64,000 bases of DNA from Fonsecaea monophora (taxonomy: Eukaryota > Ascomycota > Eurotiomycetes > Chaetothyriales > Herpotrichiellaceae): positions 62,001 to 126,000 of the forward strand of contig NW_019174012.1 of NCBI RefSeq assembly GCF_001642475.1, in the 5' to 3' direction. Below the pieces are notes generated by a model that was given only the letters and a program-made list of their open reading frames with translations, had not been told where the DNA came from and ran no database searches. How positions within the stretch are numbered: the first letter of the stretch is position 1; each line of letters starts with the position of its first letter. Positions 54,155-64,000 of the stretch are shown here, in pieces. The position numbers were made by a program, and so were the translations under genes.

Positions 54155-55722
54155 ATGAGCTGGAAGAAACCATTTAGACGACCCGTAACGGCCTTGCTAG
54201 TGGTTTTTATATCACTAGCTTGGACCAAACGCGACTTGATCCTGAGCAACCTGCTCGGTCAGGTGCAACCCCAAGAGACGACCAAATATGCTGGTCATGG
54301 AAACTACAATAACGAGGCCTGTTACACATACACCAGTATTCTCTCAACCGCCAGTCTTTATGGCTGATGCATGCTAATATACCAGTGTGTAGTTGGCAAA
54401 GCTTGTGAGGACGTCAAGATACATGCTCCGTCAAATACGGCCTTCTTAGGTAAGCAGATTGCAGTTTTGCCCTGGAATAATGTCTGATAACTAGGAGCTT
54501 GCGGGAGTCCGGAAGATCGATTGCAATACTATCCTGGCGCTGGCCTCGTCGGAGCCCCTCCGGACAGATACTATATGGAGTATCTGGTAAAGCATGAGTT
54601 CCGAGTGAGCATTGCGATATTCCGTAGAAGACTCCAGGCTTAGTTATGCTAGACCAATGTCAGCACTCGACTAGAGATCGAAAATTGGAATGCCACTCGC
54701 GATCTTGTTTTACATGGCTTGGATATCTGGCAACCAGTCGGCGATGATTCCATGGTAAGTTTGAAGAAGCATTTCACTATACCTTTCTAACACTCCTGTC
54801 AAAGATTTACATCCATGCAGTCAACCACGATCGCGAGGGAGATAGCGTTGTTGTGTTCTCACACCTTCTGGGTACCAACAAGGTGCGAGTCGTTGATGAA
54901 TATCTGCATCCATTGATCAAAACGGCCAACGAGGTTGCTGCGACAGGTCCTAGGTAAGGTCGGGTTTGAGCTAAGTCGTGGAAACTCGCGATAATGACCT
55001 CGATTGACTTGCCAAAGGTCCTTTTTCGTCTCAAACGACCATTACTTTGCCAGAGGGATAGGCCGGTACCTGGAAAATCGATTTGGTCCTTTTAAATGGG
55101 CGTCTTCAATCGTCTTCTGTGCGGATAATCACGGAGACTTTGATTGCCAGAGGGTCTCGCCCAAAAATTCTCATCCCTACGCCAATGGGATTCTCCTTCT
55201 TGACCAAGGGAAAACTCTAGCAGTTGCTGATGTGGTTTATGGAAGCATCACATTCTATGATGTCCAACTGGAGTCCGGAAAGCTCACAAGGAGCCATGTT
55301 GTTGTGAGCCAAATGCAGCTCGCGCTTTGACGTCAATCGACTGACTCTAGCCTAAGGAGTTGGGCGCTACCCCTGATAACATGTCCGAGTTGAGCGATAA
55401 CGGCGACATCATTGTCGCAGGTGAGTTCAACTCAACCGACAATACCCAAGAGGGACGATGACCAACCTGCTCAGTTTCGCCCAATTTGTCCAGCGTATAT
55501 GCCCGTGCATTCGGTGACGACCCTCTAGACTCGAGCAAGCTTGTCGAGGCAGCAGTCGTCCGCCTAGTGAAAGCAGACAACTACGCTACAGAGGTTCTCT
55601 ACTGGGACGATGGATCATTGATCAGTATCATCACAGCCGGTGCCGTCGACGCAAAGCATGGAAAACTCATTGCTAGTGGAGTTTGGGAAAGACACTTCAT
55701 CGTGTGTGATGTTCTTCTTTAG
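54155..55722 (+). CDS. Paraoxonase/arylesterase-family lactonase-like protein
   Basis: Paraoxonases are calcium-dependent six-bladed beta-propeller lactonases/arylesterases. Eight exons (54155-54335, 54393-54449, 54495-54604, 54653-54754, 54805-54953, 55018-55303, 55351-55420, 55475-55722) agree in phase and give 400 aa. The N-terminal VTALLVVFISLAW is a signal or anchor helix, as in animal paraoxonases. Predicted calcium and catalytic residues are present: Glu-Asp in GKACEDVKIH, the His in IHAVNHDRE, Asn in FVSNDHYFARG, Asn in YANGILLL, and Asp-Asn in GATPDNMSELSDNGD. No stop or frameshift is seen. It would open a lactone ring or cleave an aryl ester, a fit with the BVMO remnant nearby. Confidence 0.85.
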
Positions 55723-56079
55723 TTAGACATTGCGGTCAACCAGAACCTTCAGCTCCCTCATCTCGTTGCTGGAACCTACTGGCGTCGCGATAACTCCCAA
55801 TCCGTAGAACCTTTACGTTTCGATCATAAAAGTGCATAGAAATCCAACTCAGATCCGCGAATACAAATATTTGTCGAGAAGGTCCATTTGGATCATTCTG
55901 TTTCGCGAATCATTCAAACTGTCTCAAACGTAGAGCGTCTGCCCATTATTCGAGGTCGCCCTAAGACGATTGACGTTACTACACAACTCAGGACAAGGCC
56001 AAAGTGTTCCTCTAACGAGCGAAATCAACTGCGTATAGGTCCAGTGTAGACAACTCGAAAGGACATTGGATCAGAGGCT
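55723..56079. other. Intergenic, convergent
   Basis: About 360 bases between the lactonase-like gene and the alcohol dehydrogenase. Nothing recognisable. Confidence 0.6.
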
Positions 56080-57347
56080 TCATTCTAGGTTAAAGTCTAC
56101 AACAATTCGCCCGGCCACCTCTCCCTTCTTCAGTCGTTGCACTGCATCATTGAATTTTGACAAACCCACGATCTCTGGCCGTAGCCGTAAGATTCCGCGC
56201 TGGGCGAATTCCAGTGTCTTGTGCACGTCGGCCATACTGCTGACCATAGTGCCACTTATCGACTTCTTCTTGGTAATCAATTCGGCAGCGTTGACGTTCA
56301 TAGGGTACAAACCCACAGTAGGAAGGGCAACGCACATCACCTAGAGCTCGAGTTAGCTATTTGGGATAGCTCAAGGCGATACAATGCGCGGAACTCACTT
56401 TTCCTCCAACACGGTTGCCCAGGAATGACAGTGCCGTTGGGTAGCCTTCACCTGCTGTCACAAACACACCGTGTGCTCCAATACCTCCACAAGTGGCCAC
56501 TGCTTCGGCTGCAACGTTTTTGGACTCTTTGAAATCCAGGAATGCCTCTGCGCCATACTCCAGGGCTACTTTGCGTTTCTCCCGCCCCGAGTCGACCACG
56601 ATAGGGCGAATGCCCATGGCTGAAGCGAGTTGGACGCCCTGGATGCCCACCCCGCCACCACCACCAACGAAAACCGCCCAGTCTCCCGGGCGTAGCCCTG
56701 ATTCTTTGAGCGAGCTGTACATGGTCGAGGCTGAACACATGACTGGTCCTGCAATATGGTCGGGGACGCCGTCGGGGATGAGTGTCGTGTATGCTTCGGG
56801 GCTCCTCAGGTATTGTTTGTATGTCCCTATGGCTGCGTTAGCATGCAGTCTCTTCCCTTGATACCCTGTTGACTCGCCGTCGGTAAGAAAGCCTGTTAGC
56901 TTGGCCGCTGCACAGTATTGGTCTTGACCACTAATACAAAGGTCGCACCATCCACAGGTCTCTGCTATCGGCTTGAAGCCCGCTCTTTGGCCGACTTTGA
57001 GTCTCTTGACACGTTCTCCGACCTTGACAATGACCCCAGCACCTTCATGCCCAGCACACTGCGTCCCAAAGTAGGACATGGGTGCAATACCCCAGTCGTT
57101 GGACATGAAATGTACATCGCTCATGCAAAGTCCGGTTGCGTTGATCTTGATCAAAACGTCCTCGGGGCCTGCGTTTCTGGCGTTAGCCAGCTGCCAATTG
57201 GTGAGAGGTCGACAAGCAAGTCGAGAGTGTTATTAGCACATCCAGCTCACCAATCTCAGGAACGGCGACGTTTCGAACTTCGACTCGGAAATTCGGGCCT
57301 TCGTCAACCACTACAGCACCCTTGCATTCCTTGGGAATGTCGGCCAT
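56080..57347 (-). CDS. Zinc-dependent alcohol dehydrogenase (MDR family)
   Basis: Three exons (57347-57251, 57168-56399, 56340-56080) agree in phase and give 375 aa. It is a medium-chain dehydrogenase oxidising alcohols to ketones or aldehydes with NAD(P). The catalytic zinc Cys lies in NATGLCMSDVHF, and the conserved GHEGAGVI supplies the active-site His and Glu. The structural zinc site is the four-Cys lobe CGWCDLCISGQDQYC. The coenzyme-binding glycines are in FVGGGGGVGIQGVQLA, with IVVDSGREKRKVA after the second strand. It resembles the fungal Adh1-like/propanol-preferring group. In this setting it could produce the ketone substrate of the BVMO. Confidence 0.92.
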
Positions 57348-59547
57348 CTGCACAGCTGATCTATCTCAAAAATGATAGATAATGTGTTCGGCAACCCTCA
57401 ATCCGCAGCAGACGAGCTCGATACCCCAGACAGGCGTTAATGGACCGTAAATCTTAGTAAATAGGACTTAGCTTGATAAGTATCTGGAGAAAACTGGTTT
57501 CAGCTGAATTGCATTGTCCAACATTGGTGCCGCTCAGCCCAGAATCGCGGAAGTGATCAGAGCTCAACTGACGCTCTCTGACCAAGCCTGAGCATCCAAA
57601 ACGTCCATGTTAGTCGAGCAGAATAAAATTTACTTAGGTCACCGCTCTGGAGTGTGTAGAGAACACAATCAATTCTCCATAGAGCACATGACTGTTGAAA
57701 GTCGGCGAGTATGGTCACTAATTTTGACACACTTTGCCACGATACCCCTGCGTATCATGACCGCAGTCAGAGAGAGGGCCACGGAAAGAACCACCGATCG
57801 CCAGCGGCTCTTGGTAACTGTCACGTCAACTGCCCTGCGGTAGAGGTGGAAGGGTACGTGTCTTCCCTTGGGACCCAGAGAACTTTCGGACATATGGTAC
57901 CATGCTTTGAGGCACCTGTTCCGTGCCTTCCAACCCATCGACCCGTATACGTAGTGCAAAAGCTTGACGAAACACCCTCGATAGTCGTGTTACTTTGCCA
58001 ACCCTTTCCGGGTTTGTTTGTATCCGAGACGGATAAGTACGTAAGCCTACGTAAGCTTCCTATTTCCAAGATTGCAATGTCACCACAATTTCACACCTGA
58101 GTATCAGCAGACTACTTTCCTTGCCCCGGTTTAGACACGGTTCTATCACGTCGTACAAAAGCGCAGCTCGGCGCTGTGCATCTTTCCAGACCTTGTTGAT
58201 GCCACGGGCATACATCAATCCATCATTTAGGCTCCTGCATCATAAAAAGACACAATCACTCCTACGCAATTTTTTCCACAGCAAGCCGACATTCGGACAG
58301 CGGGTCTTCGTCAGATCTAGCTTCTATCTCGACCGTCAAGCGTCGCGTTCAACATTGGACCTGTCCCGTACTGGCTGGAGACTTGACGCTGATAAGTGGA
58401 AGCAGTATATGTGGTTTGTGGAAATACTTATGCGCTGAACAGGACGTGTAGGTGACCTCTCAGTCTTCAAAAGATGGGGTATTGGTCTGTGTTACAAGAC
58501 TTAAAAGTTTTTGTTAGAGCGGTCAAGAAACATTTAGGTCGACTGCGAACCTACATACTTACATCTGAGATACTGGTTAACTACATGGTGATGAAATGCA
58601 GTGCAAACCGCTCGTTCATGTTGAGCACTAGCCGGGCTAATGAGGACTGACCGAGACAGAACGACTATGTGATAAAGAGCCACCCAGAGCGGCCTGGTCC
58701 CTTCCTCGAATTCCGATGGAACTTCGCGAGGTTCAATGGCCAGCATTCAAGATGCGTATGACCTTTTGGAGAAGGTATCTACATGGGGCCGCGGCTTCCA
58801 AAGGCGGTTTTGGTCGCAAGAAGCACAGTGAGGAAGACCAGCAGAGCCTGTGGCATCGCAGAATGCCTCAGTTAACAGAGGTTACAAGGAATCAAACGTC
58901 GAAAGTAGTCACTAATCGAAATAATCGGATTCAGTGCCACGCAATCCACTACGACGTCGCCCATCCAACATATTACGTACTCATAGTCCATTTTGAATGT
59001 TTCTCCTAGCGGCCAAAGTGTGTGAGTAACGAGCCACTATCACCCCGAGGAGGCAAGCGGTATACATGTGGCCGCCGGGAGGAACAGTAACCCAGGTAGC
59101 TCTACCTGCTCTGTCTTCTATAGCGCGCGTCGTTCGAGTGGCCTGGGCACAATTTGAGAGTTACCGAGAACACTACTGGAATTTTCAGTAGTGATACTAC
59201 GACATTTTGACATCAAAAGGCTAGGCTGACCGGACAGAAGTAGAAGTTAATGACCAAGCCAACAGTATCGCGATTGCTCAAGGATCCCCATAAAAGAGGT
59301 AGAGATTACGCACGACAATGACAGTTGGGAAAATCTTTTTGCTTTGATTGGAAACCATACTTCTTTACCCAAAGACGCGGAATTCATCTGTCCCGTTTAT
59401 GAAGTCTTTTCGGCCCAAGTCGTCGTCGAGTTGTTTCCAATACTCGGAGTCAAGTAGCCTCTGATATCTGGCCATAAATTGGTGTAACAATGGTCGTTAA
59501 GCATGTCTCCTAGTGGAGAGTGCAACGTCAACTTTGATGTCTTGCCA
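57348..59547. other. Gene-free stretch
   Basis: 2.2 kb with no supported gene. Several frames of 60-130 codons exist on both strands (for example 57711-58100 plus) but show no domain, signal or family resemblance. It includes the dehydrogenase promoter at its left end and the bZIP gene 3' flank at its right end. Confidence 0.45.
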
Positions 59548-61619
59548 TCAGAGTACTCGTAGTGGGTGCATCTCAAATAGCGCCTGTTGAAATTGAGAGA
59601 GGACCTCTTCTCGTGTTTGCCGGATGGGCATGGAGATTGAGTGAGGGGTCAATCGAAAACCACGTCCAGGTGCCGTGAACTTCTCGTAACCTGGCCATCT
59701 CAAAGCGGGGTGCTTTTGGAAGAAAGAGGGATCGAGTTTCCAAGAACAGTGCGACTTGTACAGTTCTAGGTGGTAATATAGCTTCCGCGCCAATTCAGGG
59801 CTGGCGAGGAGGTCCGCCAGCGATACGGGTTCCCAGTAACCTAGCCGCGGAGCCTTTCCATACGAGGTTTCTGGCTCGTCGGGGAGTTGCATTCTATACA
59901 CTGGTAGAAGCCCGGCACTGTCGAGAGCAGAAAGCTCAGGGAAGCTGTTCCCCTGTGTCCACTGGCACTTGCTTTGCTGAAATGTATCCGAGCATGGTGA
60001 TTGACTGATGGCATCAAATAGGTTCCAAGCTCCCAGGAAGCCGGGTCCAGGTTCGACGCCGGTAAGGATAGTGGAGATGTCATCGATTTCGACCACGGCA
60101 TATGCCATGCAGTCAATCCAAATTGAGTCGAAATCCCGCGTGTGGCTGGCGTGCCGGATGATCTGGTTCCGTAGTGGCTCAATGCAGATCCAGGAAATCA
60201 TGGGAGGGGGACGCTTTGTCTCCTGAAACTCGTTGGGCATCAGATATGCGGGTGGTCGTTTTGCAAATTTGGTCATCGAGCCGGCTCGCCAGAACAACAT
60301 GTGCTCAGCCATAGCGTAACAAAAGGAGCCAAACCACATTTCTGAAGGGCCTGGCCAGACATATCGACTGAAAAGTATCATCAGGGCGAGGCATCCCTTG
60401 AGAACCCTGACGAGACGAAATCGTTAGGAAGGTCACCGGACGCGGAACAAAGAAATACTCACACTTCTTCCGTCGCCTTTGCACCAAGAAAGCGGACAAA
60501 GGCAGTCAAACATGATTCCATCGCTTCCAGGTAGGCGGATGGCGAATCGCAAAAAACCGATGGTGGGTCCAGCTCACGTACGAGACACGGTCTGGACATT
60601 TCATGGGACTCAAAGTGGATGGGAGCAGGGGCTTCCAGTCCGGGAGATTGGAGGGCACTGCAAGTCCAGAGTTCAGCGATGCCATGCGTCCCAGTGCCGG
60701 GTTGGGTGTCAAGCAAGGTCTGACTGAGATCCAGCGGGGACCACCACGTGGTTGGTTCATGGTTCGTGTTTGGTTCCATGACTGGGGCAACCAGTTGTGT
60801 CTCCGCTGTGAATTCTATGGGACGAGTTAATTCCGTTAGTGATCATGAGAGCAAAGGACAGTAAACGTGAAAGTATATGTGACAAGACAAGGGCGACCTG
60901 AAGAAGGCCTTCATGACATACCTTGCAAGGACTGGTCCTGTACCATACTTGATTCGAGCTGCTTCTGGTTGCAGTTTTGATCAACCCAACGAGATGTGGC
61001 TATTTCAAAGTCGTGGGAGTCATGAGGGCTGGCTTGGTCTTGTTGTCGGCTGCTTGATCGTGGGGACTGGTTTGGAGTGCCCGAGATGGGCTGGGTTTCC
61101 TGGGTGGACTTCGTCTGTTAATCAACCTGCAACAAATATATGTTCCTCCGACGGCTGGTCAGGGCAAGGTCTCACCGATATTACATTACTTCGGTCTTCG
61201 GCCAGAGTTTCCAATCTATCTGCTCCAAGCTCAAGACAGGAGTCTAATGTCTCCTTCAAATTGCGCAACATCATCTCCAGGTTGGCGGTCTGCTGCCTTG
61301 CTCGAACCCAAGCTGTTCGAATGGCGTAGTTCTCTGCCACCAACTTGGCATTTCGCTCATCATCCCCCATGGAGAGGGACTGAACTTGGGCTTCAAGTTC
61401 TCGGATTCGAAGCAAGCGTCTCTCTCGGAACGAACGCTGGGATTGCCGATTGCGTGCACGCCTTTATAGACCCGAAGTCGTGAGCTGGTGTGTTGCTGTT
61501 TATTTTCGACGTGGGCACCATATGCTCCCAAAGTTCAAAAGTGGAACTTACTTCTGCTCCAGGCTATCATTGCTGGTATTCCAGATCCCAGACCTCCTTT
61601 CTTTCTTTGAGGCAGGCAT
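59548..61619 (-). CDS. bZIP transcription factor, AP-1-like basic region
   Basis: Five exons (61619-61552, 61461-61176, 61114-60922, 60814-60463, 60406-59548) agree in phase and give 585 aa. The basic region RARNRQSQRSFRERR (residues 24-38) has the NxxSQxxFR pattern of fungal AP-1-like bZIPs and is followed by heptad leucines in LLRIRELEAQVQSLS. It is assembled across intron 1, so neither unspliced frame shows it whole. The middle is Ser/Gln/Pro-rich. The C-terminal 290 residues resemble the conserved region of fungal cluster-type bZIPs (DUF3425-like), with FWRAGSMTKFAKRP, RNQIIRHASHTRDFDSIW and HPALRWPGYEKFTAP. It is the only transcription factor in the window and a natural candidate regulator of the surrounding enzymes. 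Confidence 0.85.
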
Positions 61620-62171
61620 GTTACCTGTGTGAGTCAAGTGAAATGGACAGGTGCTAAAAATTAGGATGAGTAAGAAAAGCGGTTGAGGTCTTAAGGATAT
61701 GGGGATCCGGGGAGGTATGGTAGCTCGGCGGTCAGGTTTTCTATGGCTCACGGGCAGACCCTCGACTTTATACCCCGTGCTCCCCAAGACTCCGCCTCGG
61801 CCCAGGCATCCTTGGTGATGCGGGGTGGGTGGACCTCTGAAGATTTGGTGGGCCTTGGCAAAAGATAGTGAGGGCAGACGAGTAATGACAGGCGTGGCCC
61901 AGGACGTCGGCCAGACCAGGATCGTTCAAGGGACTCTAGCTGGCAACACAGGGAATAGAATGGGGCCGAGAGGCCCCCAAAAGTCTCGGATTTGACTGTT
62001 CTTAGGGAATGATTAGCCCGATTACTGTGCCCCAGACTGATCACCTTTTTCTTGTTGGGCTTCCCATGATTCTACGCCTTACTGAGTTGATCTAGCTCCC
62101 TTACAAGGGTATGTTGGCCGTCTCTCGAAGCCCAAGCCAACTGTTGAGTGCATGTCAAACTCTACTCCCGG
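61620..62171. other. Intergenic
   Basis: 0.55 kb between two minus-strand genes; contains the promoter of the bZIP gene. No motif assigned. Confidence 0.5.
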
Positions 62172-63224
62172 TCAAAGCTTGCTTTTTTCTCCCGCCACGA
62201 TGGCGGGGAACACCTTCTCCTGTAACCACTCCCCAATGATCGCATTGCACTGTTCAGGCTGTTCCCAGAGGGTCCAGTGATTCGCAACAATCTTCTTCTT
62301 TGTCAGGCGTTTCATGTGCTTCTCCATACCCTCGGACATGTAAGGGCGCAATGCCGTGTCTCTGGTCGCCATCACGAACAAGCACTCCTGTTGGACGATG
62401 ACCTGCGCGTCTTTGTTACGCCCGTTATCGTAGAAATAAGCATATTCGTCCATGAAGTTGATCTCGCGGGTGCGGTACCAGTTCAGAGGGCCTCGCACCC
62501 CGTGTCGCGAGTATTCCTGCACGTAGAAGTCCATCTCCTCCTCCGACAACAGGATGGACTTGGTTACCCGCCGTTGCAGATCGAGCAACAACCCTCTCTC
62601 GGCGGAGAATGCTTTGACTCTCTCAGCCGTCCGCGCACCGAACATGTTGGCAAGGAACTGACGGATTTCTGTTCGAGATTGCACGGCCTCCTCGACCTCG
62701 CCTGTTGCAAAGTGGACCTGGTAGCCAAAGTTGTGCAAGCGTTCAGCGACGGTGACGGGTAGGGGCTCGTACACTGGGCTCGGTGGGAAGAAGGGGGTAC
62801 AGATGCTGAATATGTGGCTCACGAGGTGCGGTTTGTAGAGAGCAACACGATAGACGACACCGCCGCCCCAGTCATGACCACCCAGTATTATGCGCGAGAT
62901 CATATGCTGTTGACAAAGCAGCTCAATGTCATTGGCGACGCGGCGAAAGCTGTAATCGGCCAACAGGCTCTCTGGAGCGTCGGTCCGACCATAGCCCATG
63001 CAGTCGATGGCGATGACATCCAGTCCAAGATTGGTCAAGAAGGGTATCTGATACCGCCAGCCAAACGCTAAGTCTGGAAAGCCGTGGACCAGTACGATGG
63101 TACCCCACTTGGCCGGCTGGACCGAGGCCGGGCAGAAAATATACCCGTAGGTGCGGCCGTTCAGGTGTGCTGAGCGCAATTGCACCCGCGGGTCGTAAAA
63201 TGGCCGGATCTTCGACAAAGACAT
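62172..63224 (-). CDS. Alpha/beta hydrolase, epoxide-hydrolase-like
   Basis: A single exon encoding 350 aa, the usual length. The oxyanion loop HGFPD is at residues 47-51, and the nucleophile elbow GGHDWGG places Asp118 as nucleophile, the pattern of soluble epoxide hydrolases and haloalkane/fluoroacetate dehalogenases rather than Ser lipases. IDCMGYGRTDAP is the typical strand-6 segment. The cap domain spans about residues 140-270, with NWYRTREINF as a possible lid-tyrosine region. The catalytic His lies in NHWTLWEQPEQ near the C-terminus. It probably hydrolyses an epoxide or related electrophile. Confidence 0.9.
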   Translation of the reverse strand: MSLSKIRPFYDPRVQLRSAHLNGRTYGYIFCPASVQPAKWGTIVLVHGFPDLAFGWRYQIPFLTNLGLDVIAIDCMGYGRTDAPESLLADYSFRRVANDIELLCQQHMISRIILGGHDWGGGVVYRVALYKPHLVSHIFSICTPFFPPSPVYEPLPVTVAERLHNFGYQVHFATGEVEEAVQSRTEIRQFLANMFGARTAERVKAFSAERGLLLDLQRRVTKSILLSEEEMDFYVQEYSRHGVRGPLNWYRTREINFMDEYAYFYDNGRNKDAQVIVQQECLFVMATRDTALRPYMSEGMEKHMKRLTKKKIVANHWTLWEQPEQCNAIIGEWLQEKVFPAIVAGEKSKL

Positions 63225-64000
63225 GCTATGCTGTGCTGCGGGTGAATTAGAAATCAGACAGAAGCCGTATTTCTTGCGCCCTCTTGATGCGCTTGAGCGC
63301 CTCCATGATATCGAAAAGTCCTTCCCACTGCGCTGTGGACGGGCATTGGTCCGGTCTCCATATTGACTGGTCGGGAGTTAGTCACGGTGGTGGAGTCATC
63401 GAGAGTGTGTGGGGAGAGGTGTGTCACTGTTAATGACTCCCCGGAGCTCCCTACGGAGATGAGGGCTGAGCAACACTGATCACATTTAGATTCTGCTCGC
63501 TAACGGGAACTGATGGCGGTCAATTAGAGCCCAACCATCCAGCACAGGATGACCCTCTCGCCCCGGGTTTCTGGATCTCCTCTCGAGCGCTGGTTTCGAG
63601 GCCGAGACCCGTTGCAATGCGCTTGTCTAGTCCTTTTCAAGTCCAGATCTCTGCATGGACAATGCTGTGTACGCGTATAATCGGACAGATTCGAAGTTTC
63701 ATACGAGAGCCCCTCAATACCAATCTTCGTGAGCCTTCCTCGTCGTCCACAACGATGCGAACTGATGCTCGCAATAGTCCCTTGCGAAGAAGACCACGAT
63801 GGTACTAGTCTGAGTTTACTATGGCTTGAAAAGACAGCTAGCTTGGCGACCCCCGTGACCTTAATGAAATCCGTGCTTCCCGTCCCCACCCCGGATGCAG
63901 GTCGCGACACAACAAGTAATGCTTTTCTACATAGCTTCGCCATCGGCAGATCTAAGTGGTCGCACCGTGCTCCTAGCCAATAGACATCAGTTGTCGGAAA
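63225..64000. other. Right-edge flank
   Basis: 0.78 kb reaching the window end. Apart from the possible dehydrogenase relic listed separately, no feature could be supported. Confidence 0.5.
63660..63943 (-). pseudogene. Possible short-chain dehydrogenase relic
   Basis: Conceptual translation of the minus strand gives KALLVVSRPASGVGTGS, then GVAKLAVF, which resembles the start of a short-chain dehydrogenase (a TGGASGVG-like nucleotide loop, then the second strand). In a shifted frame RIVVDDEEGSRRLV follows, resembling the VDVTDEE region. The glycine loop is imperfect and the frame breaks, so if related it is a decayed fragment. The resemblance is weak and may be chance. Confidence 0.25.

Noticed and set aside
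57348..59547. Hidden gene or transposon in the 2.2-kb gap
   Set aside because: Both strands were scanned for transposase, reverse transcriptase, P450, dehydrogenase and zinc-cluster motifs and for long terminal or inverted repeats; nothing was convincing.
63729..63983. 84-codon plus-strand frame at the right edge
   Set aside because: No recognisable family; it overlaps the possible dehydrogenase relic on the opposite strand and looks like a chance frame.
1..64000. CRISPR arrays, riboswitches, bacterial promoters or operons
   Set aside because: The window is eukaryotic, with spliceosomal introns throughout; no regularly spaced direct repeats of CRISPR type were seen.

Overview
The window reads as nuclear DNA of a filamentous ascomycete (Pezizomycotina). 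Many genes are split by 40-110 nt introns with GTAAGT/GTATGT-type donors and CTAAC/CTGAC-like branch points. They encode fungus-typical proteins: Dnm1-type dynamin, PalC, Arb1, a Tpa1/Ofd1 prolyl hydroxylase, and sugar, ACS and TRI12 transporters. Assignment to Eurotiomycetes, perhaps a black-yeast lineage, is inference only. No tRNA, rRNA, CRISPR array or intact transposon was found. All exon models were built by eye from splice signals, reading phase and family resemblance.

Region 1 (1-29 kb) is mainly housekeeping. It holds DNM1 (mitochondrial fission), a secreted Ser/Thr/Pro-rich protein, palC (pH signalling), a Gfa-like zinc enzyme, a three-exon complex I subunit (NDUFB10/PDSW type), a ketopantoate-reductase-like protein, several low-complexity or hypothetical proteins, an F-box-like gene, the Tpa1/Ofd1 dioxygenase, a cupin, the ribosome-biogenesis ABC protein Arb1, and a repeat-rich secreted Thr/Pro protein.

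Region 2 (31.9-45 kb) is accessory. It has an intact 7-exon sugar porter and an intact 11-exon ACS-family transporter, followed by three consecutive damaged genes: a TRI12-like transporter, a Baeyer-Villiger-type flavin monooxygenase and a carboxymuconolactone-decarboxylase-like protein. Each carries stops or frameshifts relative to its family.

Region 3 (46-63.3 kb) is an accessory set that looks intact: a 2OG-Fe(II) oxygenase, a pantothenate-type MFS permease, a TRI12-type MFS pump, a paraoxonase/arylesterase-type lactonase, a zinc alcohol dehydrogenase, an AP-1-like bZIP regulator and an epoxide-hydrolase-like alpha/beta hydrolase. A possible short-chain dehydrogenase relic lies at the right edge.

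Taken together, alcohol dehydrogenase, BVMO and lactonase would form a logical route from alcohol to ketone to lactone to hydroxy-acid, with uptake, export and a local regulator. The BVMO step is broken here. The most interesting reading is therefore a catabolic or detoxification cluster caught partway through decay. This is an inference from gene content, not a demonstrated pathway.
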